Shown: one piece after another, positions 8,639 to 16,962 of the stretch
How positions within the stretch are numbered: position 1 is the first letter of the stretch
Layout: each line of letters starts with the position of its first letter
Assembly: GCA_963843365.1 (NCBI GenBank)
Contig: CAWJKG010000006.1
Coordinates: forward strand, 247,725-311,724
Reading direction: 5' to 3'
Length of the DNA: 64,000 nucleotides
Source of the DNA: Bog-473 sp963843365
Lineage (GTDB): Bacteria; Actinomycetota; Acidimicrobiia; Acidimicrobiales; RAAP-2
Notes under the pieces: model-generated
Databases searched by the model: none
What the model saw: only the letters and a program-made list of their open reading frames with translations
What the model was told of the DNA's origin: nothing
Made by a program: the position numbers and the translations under genes

Positions 8639-9709
8639 CTAGCGAGACGGAGCGCCCGGGAGCAACATGGGCGGGTCGGACACGGGCCGCCGCGCCGGGG
8701 TGGCGCGGGACGGGGCGGCGAGCTGCCCGCAGGCGGCATCGATCTCGGCGCCACGGGTGACGCGGACGGTGGCGTTCACCCCCAGCGACGTCAGGTGGTC
8801 GCGGAATTCCCGCACCCGCCCCCGGGGTGATCCGACGACGGGATAGCCCGGGGTGGGGTTGAGCGGGATCAGATTGACGTGGGCGCCCAACGGGCGGGCG
8901 AAGGCCGCCAACTCGACCGCATCGCTCCCCCGGTCGTTGACACCGTCGATCATGGCCCACTCGATGGACAGCCGGCGCCCGCTGGAGGCCACGTACTCTG
9001 CGCAGGCCCCGGCCAACGAGGCGAGTGGGTAGCGACGATTGATGGGCACCAGCTCGTCGCGCAACGCATCGTTGGCGGCGTGCAGCGAGACGGCGAGGTT
9101 GACGGGCAGCGTCTCGCCGGCGAGGCGGCGGATGCCGGGCACGATGCCCACCGTCGAGAGCGTGAGGTGGCGCGCCGAGAGACCCATGTCGCCGTGCAGT
9201 CGCTCGATGGCCCCCCAGACCCGGTCGTAGTTGGCCAGAGGCTCGCCCATCCCCATGAAGACGATGTTGGAGACACGGCGCGGCCGGGCCTCACGCATGG
9301 CGGCGACGACCTGTTCGACGATCTCGCCCTGCGTGAGTTGGCGCTGGAAGCCTGCCTGGCCGGTGGCGCAGAACTGGCAGGCCATGGCGCACCCGGCCTG
9401 CGTCGACACGCAAACGGTCACCCGGTCGGGGTAGCGCATCAACACGGTCTCCACCTGCGCCCCGTGCTGCAGCGCCCACAGCCACTTGGTGGTCTCGCCG
9501 TCGTCGGCCGACTGCCGGGTGACCTCGTGCAGGGCAGGGGTGAGGTCGGCGGCCAACGTGCTGCGCAGGGCGGCCGGCAATTCGGTCATCTCGTCCGGTC
9601 GCTGCGCCCGGGCATGCAACCCGTCCCAGACCTGGCGCACCCGATAGGCCGGCTCGCCGTCGAGCATGGCCGCCAGCTCGTCCCGGGTCAGGTCGTAGGG
9701 CGCCGGCAT
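8639..9709 (-). CDS. rlmN: 23S rRNA (adenine2503-C2)-methyltransferase RlmN
   Basis: 356 residues. Radical-SAM cluster cysteines are C107-x3-C111-x2-C114 (CAMACQFC). FMGMGEPLANYD binds SAM, and the catalytic C-terminal cysteine is in RGAEIDAACGQL (about 327). An N-terminal HhH-like part (LTRDELAAMLDG) is present. The enzyme methylates A2503 of 23S rRNA and A37 of some tRNAs using two SAM molecules. A tail of about 29 residues follows the final Cys and is Pro/Arg-rich. This is a housekeeping gene among catabolic ones. Confidence 0.95.
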   Translation of the reverse strand: MPAPYDLTRDELAAMLDGEPAYRVRQVWDGLHARAQRPDEMTELPAALRSTLAADLTPALHEVTRQSADDGETTKWLWALQHGAQVETVLMRYPDRVTVCVSTQAGCAMACQFCATGQAGFQRQLTQGEIVEQVVAAMREARPRRVSNIVFMGMGEPLANYDRVWGAIERLHGDMGLSARHLTLSTVGIVPGIRRLAGETLPVNLAVSLHAANDALRDELVPINRRYPLASLAGACAEYVASSGRRLSIEWAMIDGVNDRGSDAVELAAFARPLGAHVNLIPLNPTPGYPVVGSPRGRVREFRDHLTSLGVNATVRVTRGAEIDAACGQLAAPSRATPARRPVSDPPMLLPGAPSR

Positions 9710-9755
9710 CCGACCAGGCTACGGGGCACGTGATGGATCCCGGCCGGCGCGGTCC

Positions 9756-10901
9756 TCACTCCGTGCCGAGGATGACGGTGCCCGAGGCGGTGAACCACCC
9801 GCTGGTGCCGTTCACGCAGGCCAGCCGGGCATCGGGGACCTGGCGGGCCCCGGCCTCGCCCCGCAGCTGCCGGACGGCCTCAATGAGGAGGAAGATGCCG
9901 CGCATGCCGGGCTGGCAGGCCGACAGACCGCCTCCGTCGGTGTTGGTCGGCAGCGCGCCGCCGACGCGCAGCTTGCCGTCCTCGACGTAGGCGCCGCCCT
10001 CCCCCTTCGGGCAGAAGCCGAGCCCCTCGAGGGTGAGGACGACCATCGGGGTGAAGGCGTCGTAGATCTGGGCCGTATCGATGTCCGCCGGGGTGACGCC
10101 GGCCCGCTCGAAGGCGAGGCGGCCCGAGCGCACACAGGGCGACTCGGTGAAGTCCTCCCACTCGCTCATGGTCGTGTGCGAGGCGGCCTCGCCCGTTCCC
10201 AGTACCCACACCGGGGCCTTGGCGCAGTCTCGTGCGCGCTCCTCGTGGGTCAAGACGACGGCGCCGCCGCCGTCGGTGCGGATGCAGCAGTGCAGCTTGC
10301 TGAGGGGATCCCAGACCATGGGGGAATCGAGCACGTCGTCGATCGTGATGGGGTCCCGGTAGTAGGCGTCCGGATTGAGCCCGGCGTTGTGACGAGCAGA
10401 GACCGCTACCTCGGCCAGCTGCTCCAGGGTGGTGCCGAACTCGTGCATGTGCCGACGGGCCACCATGGCGTAGTGCGAGCCCACGGGGTGGCCGAACGGC
10501 GCCGCGAATTGGATCGGGCCTCGGGTCCCGAAGGAGAGGTTGGCCATGCGCAGCTTCTTCTTGAGATCGGCCCGCTGCGTCGAGCCGTAGGTCAGCACCA
10601 CGACCTCGACCAGGCCCTGCGCGATGGCGGCGGCCGCGTGCTCGACCATGCACTCCCAGATGCTGCCGCCGTGCCCCGTGGAATCGACCCAGTCCGGCCG
10701 CAGCCCGAGATACTCGGCCAACTCGATCGGCGGGAGCGCACCGGTGAGCGCCATGAACCCGTCAACCTCGGACCGGTCGATGCCCGCCTCGGCCAGCGCC
10801 CGCGACGTGCCCTGGAAGTTCAATTCGAAGGCCGTCTTGTCGTCGACACGCCCGCAGTCGGAGGTCGCTGCGCCCACGATCGCCACGCGGCGTTTCGCCA
10901 T
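9756..10901 (-). CDS. Thiolase-like (SCP-x/Ltp type) protein lacking the nucleophilic Cys
   Basis: 381 residues, starting MAKRRVAIVGAATSDCG as in lipid-transfer-protein/SCP-x thiolases. Where thiolases carry the nucleophilic cysteine, this protein reads STGHGGSIWECM. The HDAF motif appears as IYDAF, and the GHP motif is replaced by NTDGGGLSACQPG. Ltp-type proteins of steroid side-chain degradation, which act as retro-aldolases with a DUF35 partner, have similar changes. A C-C lyase role is therefore more plausible than thiolysis. No DUF35 gene is adjacent; the free-standing one at 50704 is a possible partner. It is divergent from the crotonase at 11065. Confidence 0.8.
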   Translation of the reverse strand: MAKRRVAIVGAATSDCGRVDDKTAFELNFQGTSRALAEAGIDRSEVDGFMALTGALPPIELAEYLGLRPDWVDSTGHGGSIWECMVEHAAAAIAQGLVEVVVLTYGSTQRADLKKKLRMANLSFGTRGPIQFAAPFGHPVGSHYAMVARRHMHEFGTTLEQLAEVAVSARHNAGLNPDAYYRDPITIDDVLDSPMVWDPLSKLHCCIRTDGGGAVVLTHEERARDCAKAPVWVLGTGEAASHTTMSEWEDFTESPCVRSGRLAFERAGVTPADIDTAQIYDAFTPMVVLTLEGLGFCPKGEGGAYVEDGKLRVGGALPTNTDGGGLSACQPGMRGIFLLIEAVRQLRGEAGARQVPDARLACVNGTSGWFTASGTVILGTE

Positions 10902-11064
10902 CGTTTCTCCTGCTCCTCGTTCGTGTGCGCGGTGGGTGCGGGGTATGCCGCGGGGGCGCCCGGTCCACGGTAACGGCGGCGCCCTCGGGGCAACAATTGC
11001 GGCCGACGCCCCCGTCGTGCTGGCCTAAGGTCCCGCAGACGCCGGCCATGACGCAAGGAGACCG

Positions 11065-11904
11065 ATGAGCGACACGACCGAGAGCCCGGCAGATGACCAC
11101 CTGATCCGCCGGATCGAGGACGGCATCTGCTGGATCACCCTCAACCGGCCCGAGGCTGGCAACGCCCTGACCCAGGTGATGCGGGACCAGGTCGCCTCCT
11201 GGGTCCGGGACGCCTCGTCCGATCTCTTCGTCCGTGTCGTCGTCATCACGGCCGCGGGCGACAAGGCCTTCTGCAGCGGGGCCGACCTGCGCGGCGGGAG
11301 GCTGCCGCCGCGGCCCAAGCCCGACGACGCGCCCGAGAACGTCGTGGGAGACGGGGCGCGCATGATCCGGGACGGCTGGCAGGCGCTCGTGACCTCCATT
11401 CTCGACTGCGAGAAGCCGGTCATCGCCGGCGTCAACGGCACCGCGGCGGGCGGCGGCATGCATCTGGCGCTGGCCTGCGACCTGGTCGTGATGGCCGAGG
11501 AAGCCAAGTTCGTCGAGGTCTTCATCCGGCGCGGCATCGCGCCCGATGCCGGCGGGGCGTGGATCCTGACCCGACTGGTGGGCATCCAGAAGGCGAAGGA
11601 GCTCTTCTTCTTCGGTGACGACGTTCCCGCGGCGGAGGCGCACCGGATCGGACTGGTGACCAGGCTCGTCCCGAGGGCGGCGCTGCAGGCCACGGTGGAG
11701 GAGATGGCCACACGGCTGGCCAACGGGCCGACCAAGGCCATCGCGGCGGCGAAGTGGCTGGCCAACAGGGCGCTCGACGTGGATCGTGCCACGTCCCTCT
11801 ACGACGAGGCGATGGCCCAGGAGCTCGTGACCAACACCCTCGACTCCCAGGAAGGCATCGCCAGCTTCGTCGAGCGACGCCCCGCCGAATTCAAGGGCTG
11901 GTAG
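11065..11904 (+). CDS. Enoyl-CoA hydratase/isomerase family protein
   Basis: 279 residues from an ATG preceded by CAAGGAGA. Crotonase hallmarks: CWITLNRPEAGNAL (residues 22-35), AFCSGADLRGG (about 70-80), NGTAAGGGMHLALACDLV (about 123-140) and the IAPDAGGAW loop. The C-terminal trimerisation segment SFVERRPAEFKGW is typical of true enoyl-CoA hydratases. It hydrates 2-enoyl-CoA intermediates in beta-oxidation or ring and side-chain degradation. The gene overlaps the converging membrane-protein gene by 14 bp. No TetR-type operator precedes it. Confidence 0.88.
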   Translation: MSDTTESPADDHLIRRIEDGICWITLNRPEAGNALTQVMRDQVASWVRDASSDLFVRVVVITAAGDKAFCSGADLRGGRLPPRPKPDDAPENVVGDGARMIRDGWQALVTSILDCEKPVIAGVNGTAAGGGMHLALACDLVVMAEEAKFVEVFIRRGIAPDAGGAWILTRLVGIQKAKELFFFGDDVPAAEAHRIGLVTRLVPRAALQATVEEMATRLANGPTKAIAAAKWLANRALDVDRATSLYDEAMAQELVTNTLDSQEGIASFVERRPAEFKGW

Positions 11905-12766
11905 CTCCGGGGGACCCCGCCGCCGAGGTCGTCGTGGTCGACGACGCGGCACCGGGGCCGGTCGTGGTCGTGGTGGTCGACGAGGCCGGTGCGGGTGAGG
12001 TCGAGGTCGTTGCTGTCACTCCGCCCGTGGATGCCGTCGTGCTGGTCGTCGTCCCTGCGGTCGTCGTGGTGGTGGTCGACGAGCCGGAGGTCGTCGACGT
12101 GCTCGTGGTGGGGGTCGTCGTCGACGTCGTGGTCGTCGGCGACGCGGGGGGAGGATTCACCAGGTTCTTGACCGTCGTCCCCGTGTCCGCCCCGCCGAAG
12201 ATGGCAGTCAGGGGCTTGCCCGAGATCAGCTCGACCGCGGTGATGCACAACAGCGCCAGCACGAACACGACAGCGGCGGTGGCGGCGATGGCGCGCCAGG
12301 AGAAGCCGGTGGCGGCGAGCGTGCGCCGGGCCGTCGATGGCGATGGCGATGGCGATGGGCTTATGTGTGCCTGCAGACGCTCGGTCGCCGGGGCAGCGGC
12401 CACCGCCGAGATCTCCAGGCGTTCGGTCTCCCCTACGGGAGCCGCCGTGGACGCCATCTCGACCGTCTCGGTGCCCGCACCCCCCGATCGCACGACCTCC
12501 GTCGGCGCCGATGTGCTTCCACTCGCTCCGGTCGCGCCGAGCTTGCGCAGCAAGGTCGCTGACTCGGGCGCCTTGACCACCACCTGCTTGACGGCCTCGT
12601 GGCCCCGTTCGATGGATTGCGCCACGAAGGCGGTGGCCATCGTGGCGGCCGCCGAACCGATGGCCACACCGACGATGGTGCCCTTGACCCCGAACACCGA
12701 CGCGATGATCGCTGCGATCACCGCACCGGCGGTTGAGGCCAGGATCTGCCGAAACGAGAACTTCAC
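11891..12766 (-). CDS. Membrane protein with Ser/Thr-rich low-complexity C-terminus
   Basis: 291 residues. Hydrophobic segments are at about 7-50 (a Gly/Ala-rich pair, QILASTAGAVIAAIIASVFG) and about 158-182 (WRAIAATAAVVFVLALLCITA). An SPSPSPSP tract lies before the second segment, and about 95 residues made mostly of Ser, Thr, Gly and Pro form the C-terminus. The tail resembles a glycosylated or wall-spanning linker outside the cell. No enzymatic domain is visible. The tandem codon repeats are prone to slippage, so length may vary between strains. Function unknown. Confidence 0.65.
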   Translation of the reverse strand: MKFSFRQILASTAGAVIAAIIASVFGVKGTIVGVAIGSAAATMATAFVAQSIERGHEAVKQVVVKAPESATLLRKLGATGASGSTSAPTEVVRSGGAGTETVEMASTAAPVGETERLEISAVAAAPATERLQAHISPSPSPSPSTARRTLAATGFSWRAIAATAAVVFVLALLCITAVELISGKPLTAIFGGADTGTTVKNLVNPPPASPTTTTSTTTPTTSTSTTSGSSTTTTTTAGTTTSTTASTGGVTATTSTSPAPASSTTTTTTGPGAASSTTTTSAAGSPGATSP

Positions 12767-12777
12767 GGGTGGTGTGT

Positions 12778-13251
12778 CTACTCGCCCGTGCGCGGCTCTG
12801 CGGCGCGGGCGATGAACTGGCGGGCTCCGGAATCGAGGACCCAGTCGTGGCCGAACCGGGCCACAGGGCCGGCGAAGCGCGAGACCACACGCAGGGCGGC
12901 GTTGCCCGGCGCCAAGGAGCTCTGCAGCGTGGCCGTGCAGCCGGCGGCGGCGTCCTGGAGCGAGAGCGTGGCCCGGCCGACCACGTCACCGACGATCTCG
13001 GCCTGCACGTGTTCCGCCTCGTCGACGTCCTCGATCACGACTCCGAAGCGCACCAGATACGGCACAGGCGGCTGCACCTGGCAACGCCACTCCTCGCCCT
13101 TGGCCAGCTCCGCGGCGTCGAACACCCGCAACCAGGGCCACCAACTGCGGTACTGCGACACATCGCTGATCAGCGCCCAGACATCGTCCCGCGGCAAGGG
13201 CAATTCGTAGCGGTGCACGGTGGTGATGCTGCCCGGGATCTCCGCCGACAC
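12778..13251 (-). CDS. SRPBCC (polyketide cyclase/START-like) family protein
   Basis: 157 residues. The fold signature is the N-terminal strand ITTVHRYELPLPRDDVWALISDVSQYRSWWPWL followed by alternating beta strands and a long C-terminal helix. Such helix-grip proteins bind hydrophobic ligands, and some act as cyclases or aromatases, but no catalytic residues can be pointed to. It is 11 bp upstream of the Ser/Thr-rich membrane protein on the same strand, so the two are probably one transcript. It is divergent from the membrane pair at 13309. Confidence 0.75.
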   Translation of the reverse strand: MSAEIPGSITTVHRYELPLPRDDVWALISDVSQYRSWWPWLRVFDAAELAKGEEWRCQVQPPVPYLVRFGVVIEDVDEAEHVQAEIVGDVVGRATLSLQDAAAGCTATLQSSLAPGNAALRVVSRFAGPVARFGHDWVLDSGARQFIARAAEPRTGE

Positions 13252-13308
13252 CGACCCAGGCTAACGGGGCGCCGCGGCGAAATCTTCGGCCGAGAAGGGG
13301 CCGGTAAC

Positions 13309-13785
13309 ATGGCCTCCGTGCGTGAACGGTGGCTTTCCCGGAGGGCCGTGTCGCTGCACTTCGCCATCCTCGTCTTCGTCCCCGGGTGTGCCGTGGCCGC
13401 ATGGTGGCAGATCAACCGGGCCGCCGACGGCAACCAGCTCAGCTACCTCTACTCGGCCCTGTGGCCGGCCTTCGGCATCCTCAGCATCTACTTCTGGTGG
13501 ATGCTCATCCACACCGACTACGACGCCGCCGGGCTCAAGGGGGTCCGACGCCAAGAGGCGGCGGCAGCGGCCGCCGCTGCTGCTGCTGCTGCTGACGCTG
13601 ACGCTGGGGCACGCGTGGCCCCGATCGACGCGAGTCCCGGGCCGGGCGCGGCCCCGACGCCATCGGCCGCCGACGTCGACGATCCCGAACTGGCGGCGTA
13701 CAACGCACGGCTGGCGCAGCTGGCAGAGCAGGGACCCAAGACCTGGCGCGCCCGCGAGTCGGTGGTCGTCCGGCGGGAGCAATGA
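13309..13785 (+). CDS. Conserved actinobacterial membrane protein (partner of DUF3817)
   Basis: 158 residues from the ATG at 13309; a GTG at 13318 is an alternative start. Two transmembrane helices (about 13-32 and 44-66) contain LHFAILVFVPGCAVAAWWQ and the Trp-rich LWPAFGILSIYFWWML. A cytoplasmic tail of about 90 residues then includes an 11-residue Ala run encoded by GCN repeats. Small proteins of this shape sit next to DUF3817 genes in many actinobacteria. Function unknown. Its stop overlaps the next start (ATGA), indicating coupled translation. Confidence 0.75.
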   Translation: MASVRERWLSRRAVSLHFAILVFVPGCAVAAWWQINRAADGNQLSYLYSALWPAFGILSIYFWWMLIHTDYDAAGLKGVRRQEAAAAAAAAAAAADADAGARVAPIDASPGPGAAPTPSAADVDDPELAAYNARLAQLAEQGPKTWRARESVVVRREQ

Positions 13786-14168
13786 AGCGACTGACCCAGC
13801 GCGGCCTGCGCGGTGCGCTCTTCCGCTACCAGCTGATGGCCAACATCGTCGGTGTGCTGATCATCCCCCTCTACGTCTTCTGGCTCCTCCACCTCGCAGG
13901 CGCCGGGGGCTTCAAGGCGGAGCTCGCCATCTTCGGCATCGGTCACGGCTACCTCTACATCGTCTACCTGATCGCGGCCGGGTTCCTGGCCCTCAAGGCG
14001 CGCCTCCACATCCCCTGGATCCTGCTGATGTTCGCCGCCGGCCTCGTCCCGGGCCTGACCTTCGTCGTCGAATGGATCGTGGTGACCAAGAAGATCCAGC
14101 CGCTCATCGCGTCCCAGGACGCCGCCGTGTCCAACGAACCGCCCGAGGTCAGCCCAGCCGCTCGATGA
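13782..14168 (+). CDS. DUF3817 integral membrane protein
   Basis: 128 residues. Three hydrophobic helices (about 14-38, 46-66 and 74-95) and motifs such as LFRYQLMANIVGV and HGYLYIVYLIAA match the DUF3817 family (PF12823), in which the HG and YL residues are conserved. The role is unknown. Some members are annotated as small transporters or as YdzA-like without proof. It overlaps the preceding membrane gene by 4 bp and the converging thiolase gene by 20 bp. Confidence 0.85.
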   Translation: MKRLTQRGLRGALFRYQLMANIVGVLIIPLYVFWLLHLAGAGGFKAELAIFGIGHGYLYIVYLIAAGFLALKARLHIPWILLMFAAGLVPGLTFVVEWIVVTKKIQPLIASQDAAVSNEPPEVSPAAR

Positions 14169-15330
14169 CCGTCCCGTTCGCCTGGCCGCCGCCCTCGCAC
14201 ATGGTCTGGTAGCCATAACGGCCGCCCGTGGCTTCCAGGTGGTTCAACAAGGTGCCCATGAGGCGCACGCCACTGGCTCCCAACGGATGACCGAGAGCGA
14301 TGGCGCCTCCCCGGGGATTGAAGCGTGCCATGTCGTAGGAGAATTCCTTCTGCCACATCAGGGCGATGGCGGCGAAGGCCTCGTTGCACTCCACCGCATC
14401 GAACTCGTCGACCTTCATGCCCGAGCGAGCAAGGAGCTTGTGCGTCACCGGCACGGGCGCGGACAGGACGATGGCCGCATCGTCGGCGGTGACGGCGAAG
14501 TGCGCGAACCGGGCCCGGATCGGAAGGCCGAGTGCCTCCGCGGTGGCCCGGTCGGCGATCAGCATCGCCGCGGCGCCGTCGGTCGTCTGGGACGCGTTCC
14601 CCGCCGTGATGGACGGTGCCGTCTCGGGCTCCCAGCTCTGCGCCGGCGGCAGTCCGGCCAGCTTCTGGAGCGTGGTCGTGCGCCGAATCCCCTCGTCGGT
14701 CCGCAGGAACTCGCCCGTCAGGCTTCCGTCCTCCGCCTTTATGGGCACGGGAATCGCCTCCCGCTCGAAGTGCCCGTTGTCCCAGTTCTCGGCGGCGCGC
14801 CGGTGCGACTCGAGGGCGTAGGCGTCCATCTCCTGCCGGGTGATGCCGTAGCGCTCGGCCAGGACCTCGCTGACGCGGAACTGGGTCCAGAGACGGTCAT
14901 CGACGGCCTTCATGAATGAGGGCGGGAAGGGCCCGGTGCCACCGCGGGCATTGGACGCCAGAGGGACCCTGCTCATCACCTCGACGCCGCAGGCGACGAC
15001 GAGGTCGTAGTGGCCGGCGGCAACCCCGGCGGCGCCGAAGTGCACGGCCTGCTGGGAAGAGCCACACTGCCGGTCGACGGTCGTGGCCGGCACGGTCTGG
15101 GGCAGCCCCGCCGAGACCCAGGCGTTGCGGGCGACGTTGGTGCTCTGCTCGCCCACCTGGCTCACGCAGCCGCCGATGACGTCGTCGACGCGCTCGGGGT
15201 CCACGCCCGTGCGCTCCAGCAGGGTCGTCAGGGCGAAGGCCAGGAGGTCGGCCGGGTGCCAGTTGGACAGCGCCCCGCCGCTCTTCCCGAATGTCGTGCG
15301 CACGACGTCGACGATGACTGGTTCTCTCAT
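14149..15330 (-). CDS. Acetyl-CoA C-acyltransferase (thiolase)
   Basis: 393 residues from the ATG at 15330, preceded by GAGGAGGCAA; the open frame upstream is low-complexity. All thiolase motifs are intact: nucleophile Cys89 in DRQCGSSQQA, ECNEAFAAI, GHPLGASGVR (His about 345), and the second catalytic Cys in MCEGGGQANG (about 379). It performs CoA-dependent cleavage of 3-oxoacyl-CoA, the last step of beta-oxidation, or the reverse. It lies 34 bp downstream of the Liv-type transporter operon on the same strand and may be read from it, linking uptake to degradation. Confidence 0.9.
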   Translation of the reverse strand: MREPVIVDVVRTTFGKSGGALSNWHPADLLAFALTTLLERTGVDPERVDDVIGGCVSQVGEQSTNVARNAWVSAGLPQTVPATTVDRQCGSSQQAVHFGAAGVAAGHYDLVVACGVEVMSRVPLASNARGGTGPFPPSFMKAVDDRLWTQFRVSEVLAERYGITRQEMDAYALESHRRAAENWDNGHFEREAIPVPIKAEDGSLTGEFLRTDEGIRRTTTLQKLAGLPPAQSWEPETAPSITAGNASQTTDGAAAMLIADRATAEALGLPIRARFAHFAVTADDAAIVLSAPVPVTHKLLARSGMKVDEFDAVECNEAFAAIALMWQKEFSYDMARFNPRGGAIALGHPLGASGVRLMGTLLNHLEATGGRYGYQTMCEGGGQANGTVIERLG

Positions 15331-15364
15331 GGGATTGCCTCCTCGGCTCGCCGGGTCGGCGGAC

Positions 15365-16189
15365 CTAGCTCGTGGACTCTTCGGATTCGGCCTCGGCCTC
15401 GGCCTCGGCTTCGGCTGCACCCGTGGCCACCGCCTCTTCACGGCTCGTCATCAGGTTCTCGACCGCTGCGCCGGCTCCTGCGGGCTCGCCTTGGTACATG
15501 ACGCTGCCGTGGTTGAGCACGACCGCCCAATTCGCCAGCTCGAGCACGCGGTTCACCTGCTGTTCCACCACCACCAATGCGGTGCCGTTGCGGTTGATCT
15601 CCCTGAGCCCCTCGTACACCGTGTCGACGATGACCGGGGCGAGGCCGAGGGAGAGCTCGTCGGCTATCAAGACCTTGGACGGAACCACCAGGACCTTGGC
15701 CAGCGACAGGAGACGCTGCTGTCCCCCCGAGAGCGTGCCCCCGGACTGGCGCCGGCGCTCACCTAGGATCGGGAAGGCGGTGTACGCACGCTCGAGGTTC
15801 TCCTTGAGCTTGCCGCGCCCGGCCCGCTGGCGGAAGGCGATCGTCAGGTTCTCCTCTACGGTCAGGCTCGAGAAGACGCCCCGCCCCTCGACGACGTGTG
15901 CCATGCCGAGCCGGGCGATCTTGTACGCCGGGAACGCCGTGACATCCTCACCCGAGAAAATCACCTGTCCCGACGACGCAGTCACCAGTCCCGTGACGGT
16001 TCGGGCCACCGTGGACTTGCCGGCACCGTTGGACCCGACGAGGGCGACAATTCCACCTTCCGGCACGCGGAACGAGACATCGAACAGGGCCCGGTACGGG
16101 CCATAGGCGGCACTGACGTTCTTGACCGAGAGGACGTCGGGCCTCGAGCCGAAAGCGGAAGCGGAAGCGGAAGTGGCCGCCATCGTCAT
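15365..16189 (-). CDS. livF: Branched-chain amino acid-type ABC transporter ATPase LivF
   Basis: 274 residues from the ATG at 16189, whose ATGA overlaps the livG stop; the longer frame would run into livG. Walker A is GSNGAGKST (about 52-60), the signature is LSGGQQRLLSLA and Walker B is VLIADELSLGLAP. It ends with an Ala/Glu repeat (AEAEAEAEAESEE) and begins with an SASASA repeat, both encoded by tandem hexamers. With LivG it powers import through the fused permease. The solute could be an amino acid, a short acid or an aromatic/steroid-derived acid. Genes of this class next to CoA enzymes often serve the latter. Confidence 0.92.
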   Translation of the reverse strand: MTMAATSASASAFGSRPDVLSVKNVSAAYGPYRALFDVSFRVPEGGIVALVGSNGAGKSTVARTVTGLVTASSGQVIFSGEDVTAFPAYKIARLGMAHVVEGRGVFSSLTVEENLTIAFRQRAGRGKLKENLERAYTAFPILGERRRQSGGTLSGGQQRLLSLAKVLVVPSKVLIADELSLGLAPVIVDTVYEGLREINRNGTALVVVEQQVNRVLELANWAVVLNHGSVMYQGEPAGAGAAVENLMTSREEAVATGAAEAEAEAEAESEESTS

Positions 16190-16962
16190 GCGCGGCCCAT
16201 CTGCCCCAGGTAGGCGTCCCGCACCGCCGGATCGGCCATGCACTCGTCGAACGTGCCGGCGAACAGCATGGCGCCCAGGTCCATCACGACGGCCCGGTCG
16301 ACGACCTCGGCCACCATGGCCAGGTCGTGCTCCACGAGCAGCACTGCCGTGCCGCGCTCGCGCTGGACCGTGCGCAGGACGGCCGCGACCTCCGACGTCT
16401 CATGCAGGTCGAGCCCCGACGAGGGCTCGTCCGCCAGCAGTATCTTCGGCTCGGTGGCCAGCGCCCGTGCCAACTCGACCAGACGGCAGTGCCCCAGACC
16501 GAGGGCGTTGACCGATGTGTCGGCCAGGTGAGCGATGCCCACGAGCTCGAGAGTCGCCTCGACCCGGTCGATCTCTTCCTTCTTCGGCTTGCTCAGATTG
16601 AGGAGGTCGCGCCAGAGACGCCCTTCTCCCTGGCGCGATCGCTCCGCCACCAAGAGGTGGTCGCGCACCGACATGTCGGTGAACACCTCGACCCTCTGGT
16701 AGGTGCGTCCGATGCCCAGCCGAGCCCGCTTGTAGGTGGGCAGGCCCAGGAGCGGCTGTCCGTCGAAGTGTATGTCGCCCTGTTCTGGTCGCAGTTGACC
16801 GCACACGCAGTTGAACAGTGTCGTCTTGCCGGCGCCGTTGGGTCCGACCAGGCCCACGCTCTCACCGGGCGCCACATCGAAAGAGATGGCGTGCACGGCC
16901 TGGATCCCACCGAACGACTTGCAGACACCCTGCAGGTGGAGGAGCGGTTCGACCTCAGCCAC
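16186..16962 (-). CDS. livG: Branched-chain amino acid-type ABC transporter ATPase LivG
   Basis: 258 residues. Walker A is GPNGAGKTT (about 40-48). The signature region is ALGLGHCRLVELARAL, in which the usual LSxGxQ is relaxed to LGLGHC, a form common in LivG. Walker B is ILLADEPSSGLD, with the H-loop in LLVEHDLAMV. It forms the ATPase pair with LivF. Its start overlaps the permease stop by 8 bp, and its stop overlaps the livF start, so the three genes are translationally coupled. Confidence 0.93.
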   Translation of the reverse strand: MAEVEPLLHLQGVCKSFGGIQAVHAISFDVAPGESVGLVGPNGAGKTTLFNCVCGQLRPEQGDIHFDGQPLLGLPTYKRARLGIGRTYQRVEVFTDMSVRDHLLVAERSRQGEGRLWRDLLNLSKPKKEEIDRVEATLELVGIAHLADTSVNALGLGHCRLVELARALATEPKILLADEPSSGLDLHETSEVAAVLRTVQRERGTAVLLVEHDLAMVAEVVDRAVVMDLGAMLFAGTFDECMADPAVRDAYLGQMGRA

